Shown here one piece after another: positions 4,795-5,323 of a DNA stretch of 5,323 bases. How positions within the stretch are numbered: the stretch's first letter is position 1; each line of letters opens with the position of its first letter. The position numbers and the translations under genes were made by a program. Source of the DNA: Halioxenophilus sp964342265 (lineage in GTDB: Bacteria; Pseudomonadota; Gammaproteobacteria; Pseudomonadales; Cellvibrionaceae); contig CAYFFE010000160.1 of the NCBI GenBank assembly GCA_964342265.1, positions 1 through 5,323 of the forward strand, given 5' to 3'. The notes below the pieces were generated by a model. That model was not told the DNA's origin and made no database searches. It saw only the letters and a list, made by a program, of their open reading frames with translations.

Positions 4795-5323
4795 ATGACC
4801 GTTCGCACTCGCATCGCGCCGTCTCCCACCGGTGATCCCCACGTAGGTACCGCGTATATCGCTTTATTCAATCTGTGTTTTGCCCGTCAACACGGTGGCC
4901 AGTTTTTATTACGCATTGAGGATACCGATCAGGCCCGTTCAACCCAAGCCTCGGAACAAGCTATCTTCGACAGCTTACGCTGGCTCGGACTTGATTGGGA
5001 CGAAGGCCCGGATGTGGGCGGCCCACACGGCCCTTATCGACAAAGCGAGCGCAAAGATATCTATCAGCAATACGCCGAGGAGTTGTTGGCCAAAGGTCAT
5101 GCCTTTCGCTGTTATCGCACTGCCGAAGAGTTAGACGAACTCCGAGCCGCCCGACGAGAGGCCGGCGGATTTGCGGCTCTCAAACCCAGCGAATTGCAAT
5201 TGTCCGACGAAGAAATTGCCCGTCGCGAAGCCGAGGGCATGCCATACGTGGTAAGAATGATCGTGCCCGAGGGCACGGGGCCTTGCCCAATTGAAGACAT
5301 GCTACGTGGCACAGTGGAGTTGG
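4795..5323 (+). CDS. gltX: Glutamyl-tRNA synthetase, N-terminal part (runs off right edge)
   Basis: A class I aminoacyl-tRNA synthetase that joins glutamate to tRNA-Glu using ATP, in the cytoplasm. 176 codons plus one base are visible, roughly a third of the usual 470-500 residues. The N-terminus MTVRTRIAPSPTGDPHVGT carries the HIGH-type motif (HVGT, 16-19), and RIEDTD (40-45) is a further family signature; the KMSKS motif is beyond the edge. WDEGPDVGGPHGPYRQSER (68-86) resembles the Pseudomonas enzyme as recalled. In the insert that holds zinc in E. coli (Cys98, Cys100, Cys125, His127), this protein has Cys106-Tyr-Arg108 and then GGFAALKPSEL, so only one ligand survives. The ATG is fixed by homology and has its own TATAAT promoter. 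Divergent from rnb. It is left open at the right edge, with no sign of a frameshift. Confidence 0.95.
   Translation, partial: MTVRTRIAPSPTGDPHVGTAYIALFNLCFARQHGGQFLLRIEDTDQARSTQASEQAIFDSLRWLGLDWDEGPDVGGPHGPYRQSERKDIYQQYAEELLAKGHAFRCYRTAEELDELRAARREAGGFAALKPSELQLSDEEIARREAEGMPYVVRMIVPEGTGPCPIEDMLRGTVEL

Noticed and set aside
4880..5294. 84- and 99-codon + frames and a 66-codon - frame at the right end
   Set aside because: All overlap the conserved gltX reading frame, which is intact and runs through the window edge.

Overview
The window reads as chromosomal DNA of a free-living gammaproteobacterium, most likely a marine or polysaccharide-degrading relative of Pseudomonas or Cellvibrio. This rests on the start of the glutamyl-tRNA synthetase (Pseudomonas-like N-terminus, including a GGPHGPYRQSER stretch), on an Enterobacteria/Pseudomonas-type RNase II, and on moderate GC with mixed codon use. 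The lineage is inferred from recalled family sequences, not from a search.

Layout, left to right. Positions 1-100 are a GC-rich block (66 of 100 bases are G or C) packed with inverted repeats. It looks like the end of a dispersed intergenic repeat or structured RNA cut by the window edge. Positions 101-666 are AT-rich and non-coding. They hold many short repeated words, an operator-like inverted repeat (520-539) and a consensus -10 box (571-576). Next comes a secreted type B carboxylesterase (679-2271, + strand), followed by a strong hairpin and a C-rich, G-poor tract that together look like its transcript end. The gap to the next gene carries nearly three tandem copies of a 25-bp unit (2457-2530). 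A strong intrinsic terminator (2593-2623, - strand) ends the RNase II gene, which runs leftwards from 4593 to 2650. A 201-bp divergent intergenic region with a consensus -10 box precedes gltX (4795 onward, + strand), which runs off the right edge after 176 codons.

The three genes do not form an operon. The esterase is a stand-alone unit that converges on the RNase II gene. RNase II (mRNA 3'-to-5' decay) and gltX (charging of tRNA-Glu) are housekeeping genes transcribed divergently. No mobile element, phage, defence or CRISPR system is visible.

The points most worth a second look are two substitutions in the RNA-handling pocket of RNase II (equivalents of E. coli F358 and E542), the 25-bp phased repeat array between the convergent genes, loss of the zinc-site cysteines in GltX, and the repeat-rich leader of the esterase.
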